The notes beneath the pieces are model-generated. The model searched no databases and was not told where the DNA came from. It saw only the letters and a program-made list of their open reading frames with translations. A program made the position numbers and the translations under genes. A stretch of DNA of 24,520 nucleotides from Pseudomonadota bacterium (GTDB lineage Bacteria > SAR324 > XYD2-FULL-50-16 > JAHJRI01), in NCBI GenBank assembly GCA_022360105.1, contig JAKSDL010000535.1, positions 1-24,520 of the forward strand. Reading direction: 5' to 3'. This document shows positions 7,621-15,641 of this stretch, piece after piece. Each line of letters begins with the position of its first letter. The first letter of the stretch is position 1.

Positions 7621-8838
7621 ATGGATTTAAAAGGAAAAGAATTTGTACTTGGTGTCTCCGGTGGAATTGCCTGCTATAAGGCTTTGGAAATTGTTCGCGG
7701 GATTAAGGATGGCAGAGGCCAGGTAACCGTCGTCATGACAAAGGCTGCCATGGAATTTGTTACCCCCCTGACATTCCAGACACTTTCGGAAAGACCTGTC
7801 GCTACTACATTGTTCTCCCTGCAGGAAGAAAGCAAAATCGGTCATATCAAAGTCGGAGAAAATGCAGATGCCATGATTGTCGCACCTGCCACCGCCAATA
7901 TTATTGGAAAAGCCGCCAATGGCATCGCCGATGACTATCTTTCCACCGTTCTGCTTGCCTGTCATGCACCGTTAATCATTGCTCCTGCCATGAACAACAA
8001 CATGTGGGAACATCCCGCCGTGCGGGCCAACCTTTCCACATTAAAAGAAAGGGGAGCTTTCATCGTCCCCCCTGGTTCCGGATTTTTAGCTTGTGGCACT
8101 TACGGTCCGGGACGTATGGCAGAACCTAAAGATATTCTCGTTCAATTACATAGTGTGCTTAAGCAGAAAACCGACAAAGGATTACTGACAGGAGTCAAAG
8201 TGCTGATAACTGCCGGACCGACCAGGGAACGGATCGATGCTGTTCGATTTTTGACCAATTATTCCTCAGGAAAAATGGGCTACGCGCTGGCAGCTTACTG
8301 TCGGGATCAAGGAGCTGACGTTACGCTGATAAGTGGTCCGACCTCCCTGAATCCTCCTGAAGGAGTTCAATTTGAGCGGGTGGATTCATCAGGGGAGATG
8401 CACAATGCAGTGATGCGGTATGCCCCTGAATCACGATTAATCATTAAAGCTGCTGCCGTCAGCGATTACTGCATAGCAAATCCGTGTGAACAAAAGCTCA
8501 AAAAGAAAGACCGTTTGACGCTTGAACTGAATAAGACACGAGACATCCTGCATGAACTTGGGCAAAAGAAAACAGACAAGCAATTCCTGGTAGGATTTGC
8601 CGCGGAAAGTCAGAATGTCGAGAGTTACGCAAAGGAAAAATTGAAAGCTAAAAATCTGGATCTGATAGTAGGGAACAATATCCTGCAGAAAGACGCGGGA
8701 TTTGATGTGGATACCAACAGGGTGCTGTTGCTGGATAATAAAGGCACCACAGAATTGCCATTGATGCCAAAAGAAGAGGTGGCCGAAAGGATTATTGAAA
8801 AAATCCTTTCGCACGAACGCTGGAATCAGACGGGATAA
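7621..8838 (+). CDS. coaBC: Bifunctional phosphopantothenoylcysteine decarboxylase/phosphopantothenate-cysteine ligase CoaBC
   Basis: CoaBC joins cysteine to 4'-phosphopantothenate (CTP-dependent) and decarboxylates the product to phosphopantetheine in CoA synthesis. The 405-residue protein has both halves. The N-terminal FMN decarboxylase has GVSGGIACYKA, active-site H75 (GHIKVGENAD), APAMNNNMWEHPAV at about 121-134 and the substrate-clamp Cys near 158 (LACGTYGPGRMAEP). The C-terminal ligase has ITAGPTRERIDAVRFLTNYSS at about 196-216, AAVSDY and a Lys-rich KLKKK near 292-296. AAGGCGGGAAG lies just before the ATG. The downstream gene is on the opposite strand and its stop is 1 nt away. Confidence 0.97.
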   Translation: MDLKGKEFVLGVSGGIACYKALEIVRGIKDGRGQVTVVMTKAAMEFVTPLTFQTLSERPVATTLFSLQEESKIGHIKVGENADAMIVAPATANIIGKAANGIADDYLSTVLLACHAPLIIAPAMNNNMWEHPAVRANLSTLKERGAFIVPPGSGFLACGTYGPGRMAEPKDILVQLHSVLKQKTDKGLLTGVKVLITAGPTRERIDAVRFLTNYSSGKMGYALAAYCRDQGADVTLISGPTSLNPPEGVQFERVDSSGEMHNAVMRYAPESRLIIKAAAVSDYCIANPCEQKLKKKDRLTLELNKTRDILHELGQKKTDKQFLVGFAAESQNVESYAKEKLKAKNLDLIVGNNILQKDAGFDVDTNRVLLLDNKGTTELPLMPKEEVAERIIEKILSHERWNQTG

Positions 8839-8839
8839 A

Positions 8840-9034
8840 CTATTCGTAGATATGGGCAGTTGGCATGCTGTCCAAAGAATACCTGGTACTTTCCCATTTT
8901 CTGTAAACACCGCTAAGCGGATTCACTTTTACCTGCTCTTCAAACATTCCCGCCTTAAATTTCTCCGAATATTCATTTGGATAGGATTTAACTTCCATAT
9001 TGAAAACCATTAACTGAGTAGATTTTGTTTCCAC
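8840..9034 (-). CDS. Small protein of unknown function (64 residues, GTG start)
   Basis: I do not recognise this protein. The start is chosen as the GTG at 9034 because a strong ribosome site, CAGGAGA, stands a few bases upstream. An in-frame ATG at 9118 has no such site. The product begins VETKSTQLMVFNMEVKSYPN and is soluble, with no signal peptide or membrane segment. It is rich in Tyr, Glu and Lys (EVKSYPNEYSEKFKAGMFEE, VNPLSGVYRKWESTRY). It lies between glgX (158 nt upstream, same strand) and the end of coaBC, with the two stop codons 1 nt apart. It may be expressed with glgX. The strong ribosome site and the compact fit make a real gene more likely than not. Confidence 0.6.
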   Translation of the reverse strand: METKSTQLMVFNMEVKSYPNEYSEKFKAGMFEEQVKVNPLSGVYRKWESTRYSLDSMPTAHIYE

Positions 9035-9192
9035 GCTGTCTCCTGTGAATATTTGTAATTCTTTTTGTTCCGGTAGAATGGGGATAATTTGTCGTTTTAT
9101 GCTTCGGTATCCTAACAAGCGAAAGGGAATTTTGAAACCATTTCACCTGAATTTTGAGTTTCTTCGTTTGTACAAGGCTGGTTCCGAGTACG

Positions 9193-11292
9193 TCAAGGTG
9201 TTATCGGAGAAGGGTCTTTGGCAACGGTTGATCGCTTCAATACCACAATGCTGAATGCTTCCACCTTTAATGAGATTTGGTGAGATTCCAGCTCAATTTC
9301 CCGATCTTCGATAAAACTCCGGGGATCGGCTGTGTTAAGCACCAGTTTCCAAGGACTAGCAATATGCTGAAAAGGCAACTCAAATTCCGAATCCAGTTCA
9401 TTAAAATTTAGAATTACATACAAAGTATCATCAGCAATGTGATCCCCCTCCATACCATCTATCATAAAGGCCAGGGACCGATTCCACTGGTTAAATCCGG
9501 GGTCAGTCACACTTGTATTGTGCCAGCTTATGTCATGTAAACCGGAAAAAGGATTCACCTTTCCCGTAAAAAACCGGTCGCGCCGCAGGGATCGATGCTG
9601 TTTCCTAAACGCTATCAATTTGCGCCAAAAGGATAATAGGTCTGCATTTGAATGAGTTAAACCCCAATCCAGCCAGGATATTGAGTTATCCTGACACCAG
9701 GCGTTGTTATTCCCGTTTTGGGAGTTTCCAAATTCGTCTCCGGAGAGAATCATGGGCGTCCCCTGGCTCAGCATTAACAAGGTCGCCATGTTACGTATCT
9801 GTTTAAAGCGCTGGTTCATGATAACAGGGTCTTGTGTGGCGCCCTCAATCCCAAAATTGAGTGAATGGTTTCCATCAACTCCATCTTTGTTGTCTTCTCC
9901 GTTTTCATGATTGTGCTTTTCCTTATAGGAGACCAGATCCATCATGGTGAAACCATCATGGGCAGTTACAAAATTGATGGAATGAAACGGATTCCTCTCC
10001 GAATGTTTGTAAAGGTCTTCACTTCCGGCAATGCGCGTCGCCAATTCGGCTGTTAGTCCTGCTTCGCCTTTGCAAAATCTTCGAATAAGGTCCCGATACC
10101 GATCATTCCATTCAGCCCAGCGTTTTGAGGCAGGGAAGCTGCCCACCTGGTAAAGGCCGGAAGCGTCCCAGGCTTCTGCAATGATTTTGGTCTTTGCTAA
10201 AATCGGATCTTTTGCGATTAATTCCAACAAGGGAGGATTTGGCATGACATCACCGTTTTCGTCGCGACTTAAAATAGACGCCAGATCAAACCGAAATCCG
10301 TCAATATGCATTTCGGTTACAAAAAAACGAAGCGAGTCGATAATCATTTTACGAACAACCGGATGATTGCAATTCAGGGTATTTCCACAACCCGAATGAT
10401 TTAAATAGTCACAGGCCTCATCCAGCAAGTAGTAAACAGAATTTTCCAAACCTTTAAAATTATAGACGGGTCTGTCCTTTCCCCCTTCGGCGGTGTGATT
10501 AAAGACAACATCCAGAATCACTTCAATATCAGCGTTATGAAGAGCCTTAACCATCTCTTTAAATTCATAAGCTGCCTGTAATCCGTTGCCATTGGATGCA
10601 TAGGCTGCTTTCACGGCAAAAAAGTTGAGACTGCTGTATCCCCAGAAGTTAACCAATTTCTGCCCGGTTGTCGGATTTTCATATCGACAATCTGTTTCGT
10701 CGAACTCATGCACAGGCAACAACTCCACCGCTGTGATACCAAGTTGTTTGAGATATCCGATCTTTTCGATCACCCCTTTGTATGTGCCTGGATGAACGAC
10801 TCCCGAACTATTGTGCCGGGTAAACCCCCTTACATGAAGTTCATATATAATGGTGTCCTTTAAATCACGATTGATTGGTTTGTCTCCTTCCCAATCAAAA
10901 CTACCGTTTTGATAGCAATTCAGTAGTTTTTCGCCATTGTTGCGTTTGTTCCAGGTTTCCAGGCTGCTGAATGCCGGACTATAGGGGTCAAGCAGTTCCA
11001 ACTCTTCATTAAAGACCAATCCCTTTGCAGGATCATTGGGACCGGAAAGCTTATATGAGTAGTAAAAAGTTTCTGGCAGGCCATCCAAGCTAATATGCCA
11101 GACATCCCCGGTACGATTGATCTTATGATCAAGGACAATTTCAAACTGAGGAATGTCCACAGGGGTATTATATATAAGGAGAGTCACTTTCGATGCATTT
11201 TTAGAGAACACCGCAAAATTAACCCCCCTTCTGGTTTTTGTGACACCAAACGGTAATGGGGAACCTGGTGTATTGGAAACGGAAATGGACAT
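9193..11292 (-). CDS. glgX: Glycogen debranching enzyme GlgX (isoamylase type, GH13)
   Basis: GlgX hydrolyses alpha-1,6 branches in glycogen or limit dextrins in the cytoplasm. The 699-residue protein has an N-terminal carbohydrate-binding module (PGSPLPFGVTKTRRGVNFAV), then the GH13 barrel with DVVFNHTAEGG (about 261-271), GFRFDLAS with nucleophile D336, IIAEAWDASGLYQVG with acid/base E373, and FVTAHDGFTMMDLVSY with D446. A C-terminal beta domain follows. The start fits the family, which opens on a PGxPxPLG-like stretch, although no clear ribosome site is seen. It follows prmA by 87 nt. No other glycogen gene is in the window. Assignment as a trehalose-pathway TreX-like isoamylase is an alternative within the same family. 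Confidence 0.94.
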   Translation of the reverse strand: MSISVSNTPGSPLPFGVTKTRRGVNFAVFSKNASKVTLLIYNTPVDIPQFEIVLDHKINRTGDVWHISLDGLPETFYYSYKLSGPNDPAKGLVFNEELELLDPYSPAFSSLETWNKRNNGEKLLNCYQNGSFDWEGDKPINRDLKDTIIYELHVRGFTRHNSSGVVHPGTYKGVIEKIGYLKQLGITAVELLPVHEFDETDCRYENPTTGQKLVNFWGYSSLNFFAVKAAYASNGNGLQAAYEFKEMVKALHNADIEVILDVVFNHTAEGGKDRPVYNFKGLENSVYYLLDEACDYLNHSGCGNTLNCNHPVVRKMIIDSLRFFVTEMHIDGFRFDLASILSRDENGDVMPNPPLLELIAKDPILAKTKIIAEAWDASGLYQVGSFPASKRWAEWNDRYRDLIRRFCKGEAGLTAELATRIAGSEDLYKHSERNPFHSINFVTAHDGFTMMDLVSYKEKHNHENGEDNKDGVDGNHSLNFGIEGATQDPVIMNQRFKQIRNMATLLMLSQGTPMILSGDEFGNSQNGNNNAWCQDNSISWLDWGLTHSNADLLSFWRKLIAFRKQHRSLRRDRFFTGKVNPFSGLHDISWHNTSVTDPGFNQWNRSLAFMIDGMEGDHIADDTLYVILNFNELDSEFELPFQHIASPWKLVLNTADPRSFIEDREIELESHQISLKVEAFSIVVLKRSTVAKDPSPITP

Positions 11293-11379
11293 ACGCTTGA
11301 GTATTGTTACATGAATATAAATAGAAATGACGAAAGATTAATATACCTGATTTACTATTTGGTTTCATCAAATCTTTTT

Positions 11380-12258
11380 CTATTCCTTTTGCAAGACAAG
11401 GCCGGTCCATTCATTGAGACATAATTCCTTGATAAAGCTTACCTTCTCAAATGATTCCAGCATTTGATCCTTCCGTTCAGTCAGAATACCGCTCAAAAGC
11501 AGCCAACCTTTATGTGTTGTTAAACGAACCAGGTCCGGTGCCATGTTACTGAGAATGTGATCCTCGATATTGGCGATCACAAACTCGAATGGTTTGCTGG
11601 CGAAATCAGCCGGATCGGCAACCATCGTTTTGCACATTTTGGAATCGAAACCGGATAACATCATGTTATTGCCGACTTCTGCCACTGCTTCAGGATCGAT
11701 ATCAATGGCTTCAACCTTGGATGCACCCAGATGTAGCGAGGCAATTGATAAGACTCCGGAGCCGGTGCCCACATCCAGCACTGTGGTTAGATTTTGCCGG
11801 GAATGCAGCCACTCAAGCAGTTGCAAAGCAAGATTGGTCGATTCATGATAACCGGTTCCAAAGCCAAAGCCTGGTTGAATAACTATATTGCATCTGTCCC
11901 GGTGCTTCTGTTCCCATGGTGGTAACACCATGAAGGTATTTCCAATTGCCAGTGGCTTAAAGTGCTTTTTCCAATTCGCCTGCCAGTTTTCAACCTTTTT
12001 CTTTTCTGCTTCCAGAACCAAGATCTGTGGCCCGGTGGCCTCCATCAGCTTTTTAATCTCGTCGACCTTGGCTGTCGGACTACTGAATCCGCCATCAAAA
12101 AAAAGCTTCAGCTGAACAGACTTATCATTGGCAGAGATCTCCTCCGTTCCACCTACACCGGCCTCAAACAGATGGTAAGTGAAAACATCCAGCAACTCAG
12201 ACCAGCAATTGACAATGACTTCCCAATACCAGTGTGATTCATTGTGTAATTCCGTCAT
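11380..12258 (-). CDS. prmA: Ribosomal protein L11 methyltransferase PrmA
   Basis: PrmA trimethylates lysines and the N-terminus of ribosomal protein L11 using S-adenosylmethionine. The 292-residue protein shows the small N-terminal substrate-binding domain, the linker NWQANWKKHFKPLAIG (about 91-106), FGTGYHEST (133-141, for the common FGTGTHPTT), the SAM-binding LDVGTGSGVLSIA (161-173) and IDIDPEAV, and VIANIEDHIL in place of the usual NI-L. The start ATG has AAGAGAT close upstream. It lies 54 nt after a Yip1-like membrane protein gene and 87 nt before glgX, so these three may share a transcript. The changes in the FGTG and NI motifs are modest and the enzyme is probably active. Confidence 0.93.
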   Translation of the reverse strand: MTELHNESHWYWEVIVNCWSELLDVFTYHLFEAGVGGTEEISANDKSVQLKLFFDGGFSSPTAKVDEIKKLMEATGPQILVLEAEKKKVENWQANWKKHFKPLAIGNTFMVLPPWEQKHRDRCNIVIQPGFGFGTGYHESTNLALQLLEWLHSRQNLTTVLDVGTGSGVLSIASLHLGASKVEAIDIDPEAVAEVGNNMMLSGFDSKMCKTMVADPADFASKPFEFVIANIEDHILSNMAPDLVRLTTHKGWLLLSGILTERKDQMLESFEKVSFIKELCLNEWTGLVLQKE

Positions 12259-12312
12259 TTATCTCTTATGTAAATTATAATTTGAACTAATCTTTGTATG
12301 CACAAGGTTCAA

Positions 12313-13032
12313 CTAATATCCAAGTTTCCAGTACAAAAAGATAATAAGCCCGATAGCTGCTGCGTAGAGTAGCAGGGGAAGGATAAGAAACCACATTTTC
12401 GCTGCCAGTCCCTTCGCATTAAATTTGGATTCAACTCCAAAGTAACTGGTAAAACATGACCAAATCGGAAAAAGCAATAGTAGCAAACCACTGATCATCG
12501 CATCAGATTGCCATGCTTCGAGGTAATTCGCAAAAAAGAAAGACTGGACTATGCTGAACAATAAGGTTGGAAGGGTGTAAACAAACGATGAATAAACATA
12601 CACTATTCTTGCTTCAACAGGATCAGGATGTTCGACGCCAGACCACGACAATCTTACTTTGTACCACCACCCGGCAATATACCAGGTAAACAGAGCGGAA
12701 AGTACCGCGACGCCTAATACAAAAATCCAATACCCCATCCAGCTCGATGTGATAAACTCCATGCCGGAATATCTTGTTCCTAGATCAGCCTTCATCAGGT
12801 TCTGATCAATCCGCTCCAGAGCGTTAACAATCCCAAATATATAAATCACTGATAAAGTGCTGAACTTTGATTGGATGATGATTGACTTGTTGAAGTACTT
12901 TCGTGGTTTAAAAAACAGACGAATCAGATTTTTTGGAGAAAGTGGCTGATGTTCATAGTAAGTTTCTGATTTTTCTGATAATTCTTCTTCCAAATTGGAA
13001 AGAGGCGGCGTGTACGGCGTTGTTTCACTCAT
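12313..13032 (-). CDS. Yip1-like integral membrane protein
   Basis: This 239-residue protein has a polar, acidic N-terminus (about 1-50), then LIRLFFKPRKYFNKS, which looks like the amphipathic entry of Yip1-domain proteins. About five hydrophobic segments follow, near 57-73, 99-121, 146-168, 178-198 and 213-235. The conserved-looking centre is IAGWWYKVRLSWSGVEHPDP followed by a YVYSSFVYTLPTLL helix, typical of bacterial Yip1 (PF04893-like) proteins. The biochemical role of this family in bacteria is not established. It is first in a minus-strand run with prmA and glgX. The family call is from pattern memory, not a search. Confidence 0.7.
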   Translation of the reverse strand: MSETTPYTPPLSNLEEELSEKSETYYEHQPLSPKNLIRLFFKPRKYFNKSIIIQSKFSTLSVIYIFGIVNALERIDQNLMKADLGTRYSGMEFITSSWMGYWIFVLGVAVLSALFTWYIAGWWYKVRLSWSGVEHPDPVEARIVYVYSSFVYTLPTLLFSIVQSFFFANYLEAWQSDAMISGLLLLLFPIWSCFTSYFGVESKFNAKGLAAKMWFLILPLLLYAAAIGLIIFLYWKLGY

Positions 13033-13480
13033 CTGCTAAATCCACTAATACATTGCTGTAATTGTAAAACCTCATTCAAAATGTAGTAACCAATTATGAC
13101 CTTCTGGCAATTTTACTTTATTGATTTGCTCTATCCGGAGCATTCATAATTGAATGTTGATTGTTCCAGTGACATTGGATTTTGTCAGATTGCACACAGA
13201 ACAAACAAGAGCAATATGGCAGACAGATTTTGATGTCAAAATACTTGTCAATAGTTGTAAATACAGAATATTAAATCGAACGGTTCTTTTACGCAAATAA
13301 AACGAATTGATTACCGAAGGCAAACAGGGTAAATATCGTAGGGATAACACGGAATCCAAACTCGAAATCAGGTCTGTAGTTGCCAACAGAGAAGATTCAC
13401 GGCTCCATGCCAGGAAGCCGGGCGATTGCCACCAATGATGTTCGTTTCCATTCTCCAACAATAAACCCTACGGAAAAGCT
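13033..13480. other. Divergent intergenic region upstream of pyrB
   Basis: This 448-base stretch separates the Yip1-like gene from pyrB. A minus-strand open frame (13144-13461) has no recognisable content and is not called. A 6-bp inverted repeat, CATTCA-TAAT-TGAATG, occurs at 13141-13156. A candidate promoter for pyrB is given separately. No leader peptide or pyrimidine attenuator could be identified. Confidence 0.5.
13245..13274 (+). promoter_or_regulatory. Candidate promoter upstream of pyrB
   Basis: TTGTCA (13245-13250) is followed after 18 nt by TATTAA (13269-13274), a fair sigma70-like pair. The resulting leader before pyrB would be about 200 nt. This rests on resemblance only. Confidence 0.25.
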
Positions 13481-14392
13481 GTGAAAAAACTTGAACACGC
13501 TATTGAATCCCAACAATTTGACAAAGAAACCCTGGATTATCTTTTTCAGCTGGCTGGCGAAATGAAAGATAACCGAACCAAGTATCAGTTGCCTGGAAAG
13601 ATACTGGCTACTCTCTTTTATGAGCCTTCTACCAGGACCAGGCTTTCCTTTGAATCGGCCATGCTTCAGTTGGGTGGACGAGTCATCTCTACGGAAAACG
13701 CCAAGGAATTCTCATCCAACACCAAAGGCGAGTCATTGGAAGATACCATCAAAGTTGTCTCCGGATATGCAGATATTGTGGCAATTCGACATTTTGAAAT
13801 TGGCGCCGCCAAGCGTGCAGCCAGTATTTCAAGCATTCCCATCGTCAATGCCGGAGATGGAGCAGGGCAGCATCCCACCCAGGCACTGTTGGATCTGTAT
13901 ACCATCCAGGATCATTTTGACGATTTGAACGGACTGACTGTGGCCATGGTTGGCGACCTGAAATATGGAAGAACAACCAGAAGTTTATGTTACCTGCTAG
14001 GTCGATTCTTTAAGGTCAATATCATCTTCGTGGCTCCTCCAATTTGCGCCATGAATGATGATATTAAAGACTATCTGGACAATAATAGTGTCCCCTGGAA
14101 GGAAATGGATTTTGAACATGCAGTGGAGTTAGCTGACTGTATTTATATGACACGTGTCCAAAAAGAGCGGTTTTTGCATATGGAAAACTATTCCAAGGCT
14201 GCCGACAAATACAGAATCGATGTAGATACCTTGCCCTTGTTAAAAGACAATGCCATTGTTATGCATCCTCTGCCCAGGGAACGTGAAATCAGTCCGGAAG
14301 TGGATGACGATCCTAGAATGATCTATTTTGAACAGGCACAGAATGGTGTTTGGGTAAGAATGGCCTTAATTAAAATGCTACTCGACGGATAA
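13481..14392 (+). CDS. pyrB: Aspartate carbamoyltransferase catalytic chain
   Basis: PyrB makes N-carbamoyl-L-aspartate from carbamoyl phosphate and aspartate, the committed step of pyrimidine synthesis. The 303-residue protein has the carbamoyl-phosphate motif FYEPSTRTRLSFESA (46-60), the mobile loop SNTKGESLEDT, HPTQALLDLYTI (from residue 131), VGDLKYGRTTRSL, and the aspartate-binding HPLPRE near residue 262 with YFEQAQNGVWVRMAL after it. The start is GTG with only a weak ribosome site (CGGAAA). There is no regulatory PyrI gene next to it and no dihydroorotase-like partner, so regulation cannot be judged here. A 14-bp AT-rich palindrome follows the stop (14398-14411) but has no T-tract. Confidence 0.97.
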   Translation: MKKLEHAIESQQFDKETLDYLFQLAGEMKDNRTKYQLPGKILATLFYEPSTRTRLSFESAMLQLGGRVISTENAKEFSSNTKGESLEDTIKVVSGYADIVAIRHFEIGAAKRAASISSIPIVNAGDGAGQHPTQALLDLYTIQDHFDDLNGLTVAMVGDLKYGRTTRSLCYLLGRFFKVNIIFVAPPICAMNDDIKDYLDNNSVPWKEMDFEHAVELADCIYMTRVQKERFLHMENYSKAADKYRIDVDTLPLLKDNAIVMHPLPREREISPEVDDDPRMIYFEQAQNGVWVRMALIKMLLDG

Positions 14393-15273
14393 TTGGGGAA
14401 TTATATAATTCTGGAAAGGCAAATTCGACCGATTGTGCCAGGACTCCTTTGTTTTTAGCTAATTGGTGTGTATAAAATAGTGCTATAATACCACACATTT
14501 TAGGGTCTTTAAAATATGCCGGCTTTCCAATCCATAACCATGCAACGCCAAAGTCGTATGATATAGTGCTCAGTTTCCGGATATCCGTTATCGGTCTTTG
14601 GTGAAAGCTCCTCTTTCTATTTTGATGAATAAATAGGGGGGGACAATTATTTAAAGTATAAAAGTTACCGTTTGATTGAGGAGATGGTTTTTCAAGTGCT
14701 TGCCCAATCATGAGAAATTGTTCCGCAAACAGATAGCCGATAGCTGATAGCATAGTCAAAACCTGGATAAAGGCCTGTATTTGCAGAGTAAGCGAGGCTA
14801 AACCAAACCGTAAAATGTGTGTAATACGTGTTTGGTGATACAATCAGTTTAGGAATTTCCGAGCTTTAGCAAAGCGATCTCGCTGGTTTAAAGATTTACT
14901 CTATGCTTGATACTTTGCTTTTTTTTTTTTTTTCTCTCATAAAAGGCACCACAGGAACTCTTTTGTTGAAATAGCAAAATCCGCGTCAGCGGAAGGGCGG
15001 TTTTTTCAAGTTCTCTCTTCCGTCTGAAGTAGATTACTATCGTTTAATAAATTTTCACACGATTCTTAGGTACCAACTTCAGACTAAAATACTTTGTCTA
15101 TACCACCCTTTTGTCTCGGCAAAAACAGGCAAGGAGGAGATTTCCTGAGTAGTTGATATGTGATTCGTGTTGTTCTGTCTCTTAACCGGAGATAAAACAG
15201 AAAGAGTTTTCCCAATGATTTCATTTTCAGTTTTTGTCTAACAGCTTGTTAATATTCTAACTGAGGAGAACCA
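14393..15273. other. Long gene-poor interval between pyrB and the 111-residue gene
   Basis: About 880 bases hold no gene I can support. Items seen are a palindrome GAATTATATAATTC at 14398-14411, a run of 15 T at 14919-14933, a GC hairpin followed by six T ending at 15006, a 9-bp inverted repeat GTCTGAAGT (15022-15030) and ACTTCAGAC (15076-15084), and a consensus-like AAGGAGG at 15131-15137 with no reading frame behind it. The last 260 bases may be a long, structured 5' leader. Confidence 0.5.
14980..15006 (+). terminator. Possible intrinsic terminator
   Basis: TCCGC-GTCA-GCGGA forms a short stem at 14980-14993. The alternative pairing of CCGC (14981-14984) with GCGG (14997-15000) is followed directly by TTTTTT. 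The stems are short and the site is about 600 nt after pyrB, so the call is tentative. Confidence 0.35.
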
Positions 15274-15609
15274 TTGTATAGCTCCAAAGAAGACATTGAA
15301 GATATTAGTGCTTTGATGAAGGATATTCAGGAAGGGAAAATATCACGAAACAAAAACTACTTTACCCTGGCAAAGAACAAGGAATTCAATCGATTTAAAC
15401 GGGCCAAATTGCTAATTTCACTACTTGAAGACCTCAACAGGACTGCTAAAATTACGGGTAATAAGATTGAAGTAGCTAGAAATGAAGGGTTGGTAGAAAT
15501 TAAGCTATTTAACCCCACCTTGAAATACAATCGAAAAGTATTGGTAACAGAAGCTGAACTTGAATTATTAACATCTCAAACCGATGTAATCTGCGTCGAT
15601 TCTGCTTAA
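15274..15609 (+). CDS. Unknown 111-residue protein (TTG start)
   Basis: I do not recognise this family. The TTG start is supported by a strong ribosome site, CTGAGGAG, about 5 nt upstream. The product is soluble and charged, with no signal peptide or membrane segment. The N-terminal half is helical in appearance (SSKEDIEDISALMKDIQEGK, then FKRAKLLISLLEDLNRTAK). The second half looks like beta strands (KIEVARNEGLVEIKLFN, then RKVLVTEAELELL). It lies 32 nt before a cyclic-nucleotide-binding protein gene and is probably its operon partner. A small regulatory or adaptor protein is possible but is guesswork. Confidence 0.7.
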   Translation: MYSSKEDIEDISALMKDIQEGKISRNKNYFTLAKNKEFNRFKRAKLLISLLEDLNRTAKITGNKIEVARNEGLVEIKLFNPTLKYNRKVLVTEAELELLTSQTDVICVDSA

Positions 15610-15641
15610 ACAGCAATAGTGGTTTTGTTCCTGGGGATAGA

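Noticed and set aside
8437..8910. Minus-strand open frame of 157 codons opposite the end of coaBC
   Set aside because: It covers the conserved CoaB ligase domain on the other strand and also overlaps the better supported 64-residue gene.
13144..13461. Minus-strand open frame of 105 codons upstream of pyrB
   Set aside because: Composition is not protein-like, there is no recognisable motif or ribosome site, and it covers the probable pyrB promoter region.
14370..14843. Minus-strand open frame of 157 codons containing MCGIIALFYTH, which recalls the MCGI start of class II glutamine amidotransferases
   Set aside because: The resemblance is four or five residues in the middle of the frame, nothing else of the family follows, the frame overlaps the end of pyrB, and no ribosome site is seen.
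14919..14933. Fifteen consecutive T as an intrinsic terminator tail
   Set aside because: No stable GC stem lies immediately upstream, so a simple terminator is not supported. It is kept only as an oddity of the gene-poor interval.
15131..15190. Consensus-like AAGGAGG as the start of a leader peptide gene
   Set aside because: The nearest possible start (TTG) is too far away and gives only ten codons; the ATG there is followed at once by a stop.
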